Notes: generated from the sequence alone by a model not told the origin. 9,517 bases of DNA from an uncultured Mesorhizobium sp. (GCA_937958475.1 CALFXR010000183.1:1-9517), one strand, 5' to 3'; positions 1-5,572 are shown, counted from the stretch's first letter. Numbers and translations: made by a program.

Positions 1-108
1 TACCGTTCATGCCCGACATACCGTTCATGCCCGACATACCGTTCATGCCCGACATGCCGCCCATGCCGGACATTCCGTTCATCCCCGACATGCCGTCCAT
101 GCCCGACA
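1..108. repeat. 18-bp tandem repeat array inside the Met-rich gene, running off the left edge
   Basis: Six consecutive 18-bp units start at 1, 19, 37, 55, 73 and 91. The first three are identical and the next three differ by a few bases, with degeneracy increasing toward the gene's 5' end. The period is a multiple of three, so unit gain or loss keeps the frame and changes the protein by six residues per unit. The array is cut by the window edge, so copy number is unknown. Confidence 0.93.
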
Positions 109-187
109 TGCTGTCAGCGGATGCCGCCGTGACGAGCGCGCCGCTGCAAAGCAATGCAGCAAGGGCGTTTCTCACCATCTTTGCCAT
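1..187 (-). CDS. Secreted methionine-rich hexapeptide-repeat protein, partial (C-terminus beyond the window)
   Basis: Reading leftward from an ATG at 187, the frame is open to the window edge (62 codons). A Shine-Dalgarno AGGAG at 196-200 lies 8 nt upstream, which fixes the start. Residues 1-24 look like a Sec signal peptide: Lys3 and Arg6, a hydrophobic Ala/Leu core, and an Ala-Ser-Ala cleavage site before Asp25. The mature part is almost entirely repeats of Met-Ser-Gly-Met-Asn-Gly, with Asp or Gly replacing Asn in some copies. About a third of mature residues are Met and there is no Cys. Met-rich periplasmic segments are known to bind Cu(I) or Ag(I) in several copper-handling proteins, so a periplasmic metal-binding role is possible, but that is inference from composition only. 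It could also be a low-complexity secreted protein of another kind. The upstream minus-strand gene at 293-595 may be cotranscribed. Confidence 0.75.
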   Translation of the reverse strand, partial: MAKMVRNALAALLCSGALVTAASADSMSGMDGMSGMNGMSGMGGMSGMNGMSGMNGMSGMNG

Positions 188-292
188 CTGTAAGTCTCCT
201 CTACTTGTGGCGAGCCGCGAATTGGCTTGCTGCTGCGCCGGTTTTCCGGGTCTCCCCGGTCTGTCGCGCATGCGGTCCGGATGACCGCAGCG

Positions 293-595
293 TCATTTTC
301 GATGCCAGTTGCGGATGTCGTACGGCCCGGTCATGCCCGGCCGGATGAAGGGCTGGTGCCAGCCTTCCTGGTCCTCGAGAAAACGCAGGCTCGCCGGATA
401 TGGCGGATCGACGCCGTGCAGGGCGCGGGCGTACCAGCCGTCGGGTTTCGGGAAGTCCGTGACGACGGGAGCTCCTGCCGGCCGCTCCGAGGGAAGGACC
501 CCGGCGACGAACGGATCCGCATGGGCGCCGCACAGCGCCGAGACGCAAAGCAGCCCCGATAGAGGCATTGCCGCATAAAGCCTGCTCGATCCCAT
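293..595 (-). CDS. Small secreted protein of unknown function (about 100 aa)
   Basis: I do not recognise this family. The 100-residue frame begins with a plausible signal peptide: Arg5, a hydrophobic stretch around residues 10-22 and an Ala-His-Ala cleavage site at 24-26. The mature part of about 74 residues is rich in Pro, Trp, Tyr and charged residues, ends in Asn-Trp-His-Arg-Lys, and carries an RPGMTGPYD segment near the C-terminus that looks like a conserved motif. It has no membrane segment after the signal and no mature cysteine, so it is probably a soluble periplasmic or secreted protein. The ribosome site before the ATG at 595 is weak, and an in-frame ATG at 568 is an alternative that would remove the basic N-terminus. 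It lies 105 bp upstream of the Met-rich repeat gene on the same strand, which suggests joint expression. Confidence 0.6.
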   Translation of the reverse strand: MGSSRLYAAMPLSGLLCVSALCGAHADPFVAGVLPSERPAGAPVVTDFPKPDGWYARALHGVDPPYPASLRFLEDQEGWHQPFIRPGMTGPYDIRNWHRK

Positions 596-713
596 CGCTG
601 TCGCCCGCTCGTTGACGATTCACCCAGTTGGGCCATGGGATTCGTATAGCGTGCCGGAACCGGCGCTTGGAGCGTTTTTTCTTTATTTATCAGCTAGTTA
701 GAAGTAAGACGCT

Positions 714-730
714 CATGACATTCTGTCATG
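714..730. promoter_or_regulatory. Perfect 17-bp palindrome, possible operator
   Basis: CATGACATTCTGTCATG consists of 7-bp arms around a 3-nt centre. It sits 119 bp upstream of the start at 595, next to an AT-rich stretch where a minus-strand promoter could lie. Symmetry and size fit the binding site of a dimeric regulator, but I cannot name one and no regulator gene is adjacent. A role for it is inference. Confidence 0.35.
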
Positions 731-777
731 CCGGTCCCAGCCCGGTTGCAGAAGCCGGGTCTTCCGGGCTGCAGCTC

Positions 778-792
778 CTGCCAAAATGGCAG
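778..792. repeat. Perfect 15-bp hairpin-forming palindrome
   Basis: CTGCCA-AAA-TGGCAG is a 6-bp perfect stem with a 3-nt loop. No T-run follows on either strand, so it is not a typical intrinsic terminator. Another imperfect stem precedes it at about 748-772. Function is unknown. Confidence 0.4.
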
Positions 793-935
793 TCCGCGCC
801 CCTCCGCGCTGTCATGTGGTGAATTGACGCTGTGAAAGGGCGGATGTCCTCACTGCGCGCCAGCATGGTCGCGGCATGCTCGGCGGCCAGCGTCACGACC
901 AATCAGACGAGATGTCGCTGACAGGACCGTTGGCG

Positions 936-1150
936 ACCGCCCGATGGCGGGTCGACTACAACACCGCCAAGTCGCACTCCCGGATCGCCTGGCAGACACC
1001 GGACGAGTCCGCCAGCACCTTCACCCCGCGACGATCACTCGCGCTGCGCTACGCCAACGCCCCCGCGCCAGCGACCGCCGCTTCACCCGCCCGGCAGGGC
1101 AAAACCAACGCCGGAACCGAATGTAAGACCAGAGAGAACAAGGGGGCAAC
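936..1150 (+). pseudogene. IS3-family transposase (OrfB) C-terminal remnant, first copy
   Basis: The translation contains WRVDYNTAKSHSRIAWQTPD, followed by a TFTPRRSLALRYA segment and a QGKTNAGTE tail. This matches the end of the DDE integrase domain of IS3-family OrfB proteins (usual form DYNTARPHSRLGWQTPAEF). Only about 65 codons remain out of roughly 280. The N-terminal and catalytic DDE parts are absent, and several conserved positions are changed (Arg-Pro to Lys-Ser, Leu-Gly to Ile-Ala). The stop expected just after the Glu-Leu-Lys-Thr-Gly tail is lost, so the frame reads on. The GGGGGCAAC near 1142-1150 looks like what is left of the element's right end. It is a dead fragment. Confidence 0.85.
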
Positions 1151-1158
1151 TTCGCGCG

Positions 1159-1302
1159 AGCTTCGCGGATGTCGCCGCCGACCTTCCGCGCTTCGTCGAT
1201 CATGTCCGCAGCGAGCGTCGTCTACACTTGGCGCTTGGATGGCTGAGCCCGCAGCAGTCCGAGGATCAACACGCCCGGCACCCTGTCAAAACCTCCGCCT
1301 GA
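1159..1302 (+). pseudogene. IS3-family transposase (OrfB) C-terminal remnant, second and different copy
   Basis: A frame from about 1159 reads SFADVAADLPRFVDHVRSER, then RLHLALGWLSPQQSEDQHAR, ending in VKTSA and TGA at 1300-1302. This is the terminal segment of another IS3-family OrfB subgroup, whose usual form is a FIDEVYN..RLHSALGYLSP..FE..HA stretch ending at about this point. It has 47 codons and no catalytic residues. It starts within a few bases of the end of the first IS3 remnant but in another frame and with a different family signature, so this is a junction of two elements, not one frameshifted gene. Confidence 0.85.
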
Positions 1303-1337
1303 TCGTGTCGCCTCAAGGGGGCGCACTCCAATCCGGG

Positions 1338-1361
1338 GTCAACTTTGCGCGCCGATTGACA
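1338..1361 (-). mobile_element. IS21-like terminal sequence fragment
   Basis: Read on the minus strand, the segment begins TGTCAATCGGC and continues with AAAGTTGACCCC. This resembles the ends of IS21-family elements as I remember them (TG at the tip, repeated TTGACCCC-type units). It begins exactly where homology in the neighbouring IS630 frame breaks off after Val-Val-Met-Asp, as expected if an IS21-like element inserted there and was then mostly deleted. No istA or istB sequence remains in the window. Confidence 0.35.
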
Positions 1362-1496
1362 GTCCATGACCACGATGTCGCCGGGGCGAAGCTCGGGTGC
1401 GAGAACCTGCTCGGCATAGGCGAGAAATGCCGGACCGTTCATCGGGCCGTCGAGCAGCATCGGCGCCGCCATGCCGGACAGCCGCCGGGACGCTAC
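1362..1496 (-). pseudogene. IS630-family transposase internal fragment
   Basis: The minus-strand frame reads RLSGMAAPMLLDGPMNGPAF, then LAYAEQVLAPELRPGDIVVM and Asp. This is the middle of the DDE domain of IS630-family transposases (usual form GLR..GMTAPM.LDGP.N...F..Y.E.VL.PEL..GDIVVMDNLSSHK). The fragment stops at the conserved catalytic Asp region: the expected Asn-Leu-(Ser/Pro)-(Ser/Ala)-His-Lys after Met-Asp is replaced by unrelated codons from an IS21-like end. The part upstream of about 1496 no longer resembles the family. About 45 codons remain of roughly 350 and it cannot be active. Confidence 0.85.
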
Positions 1497-1787
1497 GCGA
1501 AGGGCGCCGCCGGCCCGGCCCCGGCCCCGGCCGGCTAGAAGCCGGGCCGATCGGGCGCATCGCCGAGAAAGCAGCGGCCGCCGGACCCGAAAACCGCGTC
1601 CAACCGGCGATGTTCCGTCATGGCGTGCAGCGCGAGGGGATCAAATGGCGCGCCGAAGAGATGAAACTGGGAACTGCTATGTCATTGTAGGGGCTGTATG
1701 ATTTTCCGGACGGGCCTGGCGGGTCGGCCGCTCTTCGTCAATGCTTGGACTTGGCTGCATGGAATGTGCGCAGAGAGGGCCGCCAAG
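1497..1787. other. Intergenic stretch with an att-like repeat and no clear gene
   Basis: No confident gene lies here. It holds the imperfect copy of the tRNA-Arg 3' end at 1646-1668. One plus-strand frame at about 1547-1624 reads IGRIAEKAAAAGPENRVQPA followed by MFRHG. That vaguely recalls the C-terminal RV.PHMLRH region of tyrosine recombinases, but the His of the HxxR box would be Ala, so I treat the resemblance as weak. The rest shows nothing recognisable. Confidence 0.4.
1646..1668 (+). repeat. att-like imperfect direct repeat of the tRNA-Arg 3' end
   Basis: TGGCGCGCC-GAAGAGAT-GAAACT matches the plus-strand sequence of the tRNA 3' end and T-arm at 2709-2733 in the same orientation. It differs by one missing C, one more missing base and two mismatches. 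Tyrosine-recombinase elements commonly integrate at tRNA 3' ends and leave such a repeat at the far boundary. The copy lies on the 3' side of the tRNA, which is the side expected for an integrated element. Confidence 0.5.
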
Positions 1788-2600
1788 TCAGATCGCAGCC
1801 ACGATCACGTGTGCCTGAATTTTGGCGGCAACCTCACCGCTGCCGTGACCACTTGCGATCACGGATGCGACGTAGTCGGTTGCCGCTTCCAGCTTTCCAG
1901 GGTCTCTGGCCTCGATTTCGTTCCGAAGAAGAGTCCCCTGGCAGTAGGCAACGGCCGGAATACGTGGCGAAGATGCACGGCTTTGTTCCGCTCTGGTCTC
2001 GATCGCCACAGCGGAGAAGCCTGCCTCTTCCAGCTCGCCACGGATCAGCGCGGTATCGTGGTAGCCATGCGGGGTGCGGGCCATGAAGCGCGGCGGATCG
2101 CTCGGAAATATCGTCGCGAGAGCATTCGTCACGTCGTCCGCAAACACGTTCTCTTCAATGCGATCCCATACATTGAACAGGAGGTGTCCTCCGGACTTGA
2201 GGACCCGCTTTGCCTCGCGATAGGCCGACACGCGGTCGGGAAAGAACATCGCGCCAAACTGACAGCAAACGAGATCGAAGGCCGCATCTTCAAACGGCAA
2301 TGCCAAAGCATCCGCCTGGCGCCACATGATGCGACTATCGGCGCTTTGTCGCAAAGCGGCATAGTCGAGCATCGGCTGGTTGAGGTCGGTTACGACATAG
2401 GTTGCGTCGAGGGAAAGTCTTGGCGCCAGCGCGCGGGTGACAACCCCGGTGCCCGCGGCGGTTTCCAGAACAGCGCCGGGCGACAAGGACGCTGCTCGCC
2501 GAGCGAGATCTGCGGCGAACGGCTGGAAAATCAACGGCACCATATAGCGGTCGTAGTTTTCCGGAACCGAGCCCGCGAACACCTTATCGGTTTCCTGCAT
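1788..2600 (-). CDS. Class I SAM-dependent methyltransferase (UbiE/Methyltransf_11-like)
   Basis: The 270-residue protein has the Rossmann-type methyltransferase signature. Motif I is VLETAAGTG at residues 44-52 (SAM binding). An acidic strand-2 end follows at VVTDLNQPML (69-78), with an acidic QADALALPFED segment at 95-105, FDLVCCQFGAMFF at 108-120 and the RVLKSGGHLLFNVWD strand at 132-146. It is soluble, with no signal peptide. The substrate cannot be read from the sequence: UbiE-like and small-molecule methyltransferases share this fold, and no pathway gene is adjacent. The ATG at 2600 has GGAGG 4 nt upstream, tight but usable. Base composition is lower in GC than the core genes (one 60-base line counts 58% against 72% in yidC). 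It lies alone between tRNA-Arg and the att-like repeat, which suggests acquired cargo. Confidence 0.88.
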   Translation of the reverse strand: MQETDKVFAGSVPENYDRYMVPLIFQPFAADLARRAASLSPGAVLETAAGTGVVTRALAPRLSLDATYVVTDLNQPMLDYAALRQSADSRIMWRQADALALPFEDAAFDLVCCQFGAMFFPDRVSAYREAKRVLKSGGHLLFNVWDRIEENVFADDVTNALATIFPSDPPRFMARTPHGYHDTALIRGELEEAGFSAVAIETRAEQSRASSPRIPAVAYCQGTLLRNEIEARDPGKLEAATDYVASVIASGHGSGEVAAKIQAHVIVAAI

Positions 2601-2685
2601 GCCGCCTCCCGCGGTCCATGCGCGGGCTCGCGAGATTGACCTAGCATGCGGTTGCTTCTTCTACCAGAGCCGGCACGAGGCAGAC

Positions 2686-2733
2686 AGTTCGAATCTCGTC
2701 CGGTGGATTGGCGCGCCCGAAGAGATTCGAACT
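2686..2733. repeat. Inverted repeat joining the tRNA T-arm and its 3' flank
   Basis: AGTTCGAATCTC at 2686-2697 is the exact reverse complement of GAGATTCGAACT at 2722-2733, which is the T-arm of tRNA-Arg. The similarity continues imperfectly for about six more bases toward the centre. The outer copy is just outside the mature tRNA (after CCA) and does not fold into a tRNA of its own. It could be a leftover of a second, inverted tRNA-end fragment from element integration, or a structure affecting 3' processing. Confidence 0.6.
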
Positions 2734-2785
2734 CCTGACCCCCAGATTCGTAGTCTGGTGCTCTATCCAGCTGAGCTACGGGCGC
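2709..2785 (-). tRNA. tRNA-Arg (anticodon ACG), CCA encoded
   Basis: The minus strand folds into a full cloverleaf of 77 nt. The acceptor stem is GCGCCCG/CGGGCGC with discriminator G and an encoded CCA (2709-2711). The D-arm is GCTCAGCTGGATAGAGC. The anticodon stem is CCAGA/TCTGG with loop CTACGAA, giving anticodon ACG at 2749-2751. The variable loop is short and the T-loop is TTCGAAT, with one G-T pair in the T-stem. The A34 is expected to be edited to inosine by TadA, so this tRNA would read CGU, CGC and CGA. Its 3' end points toward the IS remnants and the methyltransferase gene. Confidence 0.97.
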
Positions 2786-2850
2786 GCGCCGGGCCGTCGA
2801 GGACGACCCTCGTGCCGGCCCTCGTGAGGCCGGTCTCCGATCTGCGGTGC

Positions 2851-2879
2851 TAACTAGCGACTGGAGGAGACAATTGCAA
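2851..2879 (-). promoter_or_regulatory. Predicted sigma-70-type promoter for tRNA-Arg
   Basis: On the minus strand, TTGCAA (2874-2879) is followed after exactly 17 nt by TAGTTA (2851-2856). Transcription would start near 2844 and give a 5' leader of about 60 nt before the tRNA, to be removed by RNase P. It lies in the 190-bp gap after the histidine kinase stop and is the best promoter-like pair there. Confidence 0.5.
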
Positions 2880-2976
2880 GCCGGTCGGCGCGCAAAATGC
2901 GATCGTGCCGGCGGGACCGGCCGGACGCGCCGGAGACGCAGCCCGTCACCCGCCGCGGCGGCCCCTCGGCCCCGCC

Positions 2977-4458
2977 TCAGGCCGGCCGGCGCAGGATCGA
3001 GCGCGCCACGTCGAGGCGTACCGGCTGGTCGGGGATGGTCATGGCGAAGACGGTGCGGCCGCCGACGCTCTCGACGAGTTCGAGCGTTCCGCCATGGGCG
3101 CGCACGAGCTCGCTGGCGATGGCCAGGCCGAGGCCGGTGCCGCCGCTGCGCGCCGAGCCGCGAAACGCCGCGAACAGGTTCTCGCGCGCCCTCTGCGGCA
3201 GGCCGGGCCCGGTGTCGGCGACGAGGATCCGGCTGATGCTGCCGGTCCTCTCGGCCGAGATCGTCAGGCGGCGGACCACGGCGTTCTCGCGGTCGCCGGC
3301 CATCGCCTCGACGGCGTTGCGCGAGAGATTGGACAGCACCCGGTAGAGATGCTCGGAATCGGCGTCGACCTCGAAGGCGAGGTCGACGTCGTTGACGAAG
3401 TCGACGCCGGCGCCGTCGATGCCGGGCAGGCCGTAGACCTCGTCGACGAGCTGCCGCAGCCTGACGCGCCGGCGCTGCGGCGGCGGTTCCTGGGTCCGCC
3501 CGTAGGCGAGCACGCCCTCCGAATAGGAGACGGCCCGGTCGATGGCGCGGACCAGCTTGGGCGCGACGGCCTGGACGGCCGGGTCCTTGACCGTCGCCAG
3601 GCGGTCCGAGAGCAGCTGCGCCGAGGCGAGGATGTTGCGCATGTCGTGGTTGATCTTGGAGACGGCGAGCCCGAGGTCGGCGAGGTGCTTCTGCTCCGAC
3701 AGCGTCGCCTGCAGCTGCGTCTGCAGGCTGGCGAGTTCGTTCTCCGCCACGCCGAGTTCGTCGCGGCGCCCCGTCGGCCGGATGATGCGGCTCGGATCGT
3801 CGGGGGCGCGGGCGAAACGCAGCAGCGAGCGGCGCAGCCCGCGGATCGGCCCGATCATCAGGCGGTTGATCGCCGATACCGCCATCGCGGCCGTCGCCAG
3901 GAGGATCAGGAGGGACATCAGCGCGATGTTGCGCGCGTAGACCAGCATCGCGGAGCGCAGGCTGGAATCCTCCATCACCAGCTCGAACTGCTTGTCGCTG
4001 TCGCCGACCTGGCCGTAGACGCGCAGCAGGCGGTTGCCGCCCCAAAGCAGCGTGTGGGCGGCGCCCGCGAGCGCATCCGTCCAGCCGACCTGGTCGAGCG
4101 CGATGTGCTCGTCGACCTCCGGCGGCACCTCCGTGACCACCAGCAGCCGGGAGACGCCCGCGTCGCGCACCGCGATGGCCTGCACGCCGATGGCGTCGAG
4201 CACGTCGTCCTGCACGGCGCGCGACAGCGTTCCGGGACCGCCCTGGATCAGCACCGTGCCGACTGCCGCGACCGTGCCCAGCTTCTCCTCCAGCCAGCGC
4301 AGGCGGTAGGCGGCGACCGAGGGGATGAAGATGAGGATCTCGGCGAAGACGACGAAGAGGACGGTGAGGAGAAGCAGCTTGGTCGACAGGCGCCGCAGGA
4401 ACGGCACGCGGCGATAGCTCTCCAGCCGCTCCGCGCTCGTCTGCGACTCCTGTTCCAA
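2977..4458 (-). CDS. Membrane sensor histidine kinase
   Basis: A 493-residue two-component sensor. Residues 1-25 are cytoplasmic, TM1 is about 27-50, a periplasmic sensor region of about 120 residues follows, and TM2 is about 176-198. A HAMP-like linker spans about 199-250 with a short coiled segment after it. The dimerisation domain has the phospho-accepting His271 in KINHDMRNIL. The ATPase domain shows the N box around NLSRNAVEA (377-385), G1 at DTGPGL (415-420) and G2 at GGTGLGL (439-445). These are complete, so the kinase should be active. The start is TTG at 4458, set by GGAGG at 4466-4470 with 7 nt spacing; an ATG at 4465 is in another frame. No response regulator gene is in the window, so the partner is elsewhere and the signal is unknown. 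Confidence 0.93.
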   Translation of the reverse strand: MEQESQTSAERLESYRRVPFLRRLSTKLLLLTVLFVVFAEILIFIPSVAAYRLRWLEEKLGTVAAVGTVLIQGGPGTLSRAVQDDVLDAIGVQAIAVRDAGVSRLLVVTEVPPEVDEHIALDQVGWTDALAGAAHTLLWGGNRLLRVYGQVGDSDKQFELVMEDSSLRSAMLVYARNIALMSLLILLATAAMAVSAINRLMIGPIRGLRRSLLRFARAPDDPSRIIRPTGRRDELGVAENELASLQTQLQATLSEQKHLADLGLAVSKINHDMRNILASAQLLSDRLATVKDPAVQAVAPKLVRAIDRAVSYSEGVLAYGRTQEPPPQRRRVRLRQLVDEVYGLPGIDGAGVDFVNDVDLAFEVDADSEHLYRVLSNLSRNAVEAMAGDRENAVVRRLTISAERTGSISRILVADTGPGLPQRARENLFAAFRGSARSGGTGLGLAIASELVRAHGGTLELVESVGGRTVFAMTIPDQPVRLDVARSILRRPA

Positions 4459-4560
4459 TCGACATCCTCCGTATCGTCCGGCCGCCGGACGGTTCCGCCG
4501 TCGCGGACAACGCGGCGCAGGCCGACATTATTCCGCGCCGCCGACGCCGCGTGCCGGTCC

Positions 4561-4589
4561 AGGATAGGCCAGTACCGGGACTTTGCCAA
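4561..4589 (-). promoter_or_regulatory. Predicted promoter for the histidine kinase
   Basis: On the minus strand, TTGGCA (4584-4589) and TATCCT (4561-4566) are separated by 17 nt. Transcription starting near 4554 would leave a leader of about 95 nt before the TTG start at 4458. This suggests the kinase can be transcribed independently of the membrane-protein gene that ends 196 bp upstream. Confidence 0.5.
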
Positions 4590-4654
4590 TTTCACTCGCG
4601 CTGAACAATGTCAGCCGGTGCCGCCGCCCGCCGCGCCGCGCATGCGGCAGGGCG

Positions 4655-5398
4655 TCAGGCGGCCCGGCGCGCCCGCATTCTCCGGGTGACGATGGCGAGC
4701 AGGGCGACGAGCGCGAGCCCGACGAGGGCGAGCCCCATGTCGACGCCGAAGAGGTCGGCGATGCCCGGGTCGCGCCCCTGCGCCGCCGCGGCGGCCAGCA
4801 CGCGATCGATCCCCTGGCCGAGCACCGCATAGGCGAGCGTGGCCGGCGACCTGCCGATGATCGTCGCGGCAAGGAAGGTGCCGGTCCGGACGCGGAACAG
4901 CGCCGCGGCGACGCTGACGACGAAGGAGGGGATCACCGGCGCCAGCCTGAGCGCCACGAGGTAGCCGAAGGCGTCGTCCTCGAAGCCGCGCGCCAGGCGC
5001 TCGCCGGCGCCGCTGAACCTGCGCCTGATCCCGTCGCCGGCAGCGCTGCGCGCGGCAAGGAACAGGATGCCGGCCCCCGCCGTGCCGCTGACCAGGGCCG
5101 CGGCCGCTCCAACCGGCCAGCCGAAGAGGAAACCGCCCGCGGCGGTGAGAAGGCCGGTCGCGGGAAAGGAAAGGGCGGCGGCCGTGGCGTAGACGGCCAC
5201 GTAGCCGGCGAGCGCAAGGCCGTAGTCGGAGACGATGAAGGCCTGGACCTCGGCGCGGACGGCGGCAAATCCGGAGAGCGTGAGATGGTCCGTGTATCCG
5301 AGGAGAAGGGCCGCCGATGCCAGCGTCGCGAGCGCGAGCAGCGGCGCGAAACGACCGAGCCTCGCGGCGCGACCCGGCTTTTTCGGTTGCGGTTCCAT
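4655..5398 (-). CDS. TVP38/TMEM64-family (VTT/DedA superfamily) inner-membrane protein
   Basis: With the ATG at 5398 the protein has 247 residues, usual for the family. It has a basic N-terminus, then hydrophobic segments at about 17-35, 60-80, 84-118, 150-185 and 222-240. The VTT/SNARE-associated domain is seen as the FPATGLLTAAGGFLFGWPVG stretch (78-97) and the FGYLVALRLAPVIPSFVVSV stretch (144-163), with the conserved Arg-x-x-Pro-x-x-Pro pattern. DedA-superfamily proteins are implicated in lipid scrambling or flippase activity and envelope homeostasis; the substrate here is not known. The frame is open up to 5623, but a start there would place coding sequence over the rpmH promoter, and the extra residues are Arg/Pro-rich and unlike the family. 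The ATG at 5443 is an alternative. No clear Shine-Dalgarno was found for either. Confidence 0.87.
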   Translation of the reverse strand: MEPQPKKPGRAARLGRFAPLLALATLASAALLLGYTDHLTLSGFAAVRAEVQAFIVSDYGLALAGYVAVYATAAALSFPATGLLTAAGGFLFGWPVGAAAALVSGTAGAGILFLAARSAAGDGIRRRFSGAGERLARGFEDDAFGYLVALRLAPVIPSFVVSVAAALFRVRTGTFLAATIIGRSPATLAYAVLGQGIDRVLAAAAAQGRDPGIADLFGVDMGLALVGLALVALLAIVTRRMRARRAA

Positions 5399-5492
5399 GC
5401 CGGCACAGATGGCCGAGGCGGCGCGATCACGCAAGGACGCCATGCGCCGGAACAGCGGCCGAAGGCGCGCCGCACGGAATTCGGCCGGGGAA

Positions 5493-5521
5493 TTGACTCC
5501 GCAGGGCCGTGTTTCTATAAG
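5493..5521 (+). promoter_or_regulatory. Sigma-70-type promoter of the rpmH-rnpA operon
   Basis: TTGACT (5493-5498) and TATAAG (5516-5521) are separated by exactly 17 nt, the best promoter match in the window and fitting for a ribosomal protein gene. The start point would be near 5528, giving a leader of about 113 nt before rpmH. Confidence 0.75.
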
Positions 5522-5541
5522 CCCGCCACGCTCGGGCCTTC

Positions 5542-5572
5542 GGTCCGGCGCAGTTTCTATTGCGCCAAGACC
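5542..5572 (+). promoter_or_regulatory. Stem-loop in the rpmH leader
   Basis: GGCGCA (5547-5552) pairs with TGCGCC (5561-5566) around an 8-nt loop. An outer GGTC/GACC pair (5542-5545 and 5569-5572) extends it across a small internal loop. It lies shortly after the predicted transcription start. A competing fold with GGGCC at 5534-5538 is possible. No known riboswitch or r-protein site is recognised. Confidence 0.4.

Larger units (their letters stand above)
600..935. other. Non-coding stretch upstream of the secreted-protein gene
   Basis: No gene is convincingly supported here on either strand. It holds an AT-rich patch at 675-705 that could contain the minus-strand promoter for the gene at 293-595, though I see no clean -35/-10 pair, and two perfect palindromes listed separately. 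The part after about 830 has no recognisable coding content until the transposase remnant begins near 936. Confidence 0.5.

Noticed and set aside
648..678. EcfG-type (GGAAC...CGTT) general-stress promoter
   Set aside because: The spacing between GGAAC and CGTT is about 12 nt, clearly shorter than the usual 16-18 nt, and no plus-strand gene follows.
664..680. Short stem CGCT-TGG-AGCG followed by six T on the plus strand, like an intrinsic terminator
   Set aside because: The stem has only 4 bp and no plus-strand gene precedes it, so there is nothing to terminate.
730..904. Small minus-strand open frame of about 58 codons starting from TTG
   Set aside because: It has no ribosome site, starts at a rare codon, and its translation resembles no family I know; the region is between palindromes and transposon debris.
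2620..2708. A second tRNA on the plus strand, suggested by the GTTCGAATC T-loop at 2687-2695
   Set aside because: The flanking bases do not pair into a T-stem and no acceptor, D or anticodon arm can be drawn; it is only an inverted copy of the T-arm.
2531..4528. Very long minus-strand open frame (about 665 codons) overlapping the histidine kinase gene
   Set aside because: It is an Arg/Pro/Ala-rich shadow frame of the kinase gene, caused by high third-position GC, and even runs through the tRNA. No domain is visible.
2905..4689. Long plus-strand open frame opposite the histidine kinase gene
   Set aside because: Antisense shadow with Arg/Asp/Ala-rich low-complexity translation and no ribosome site; the kinase on the other strand has full motifs.
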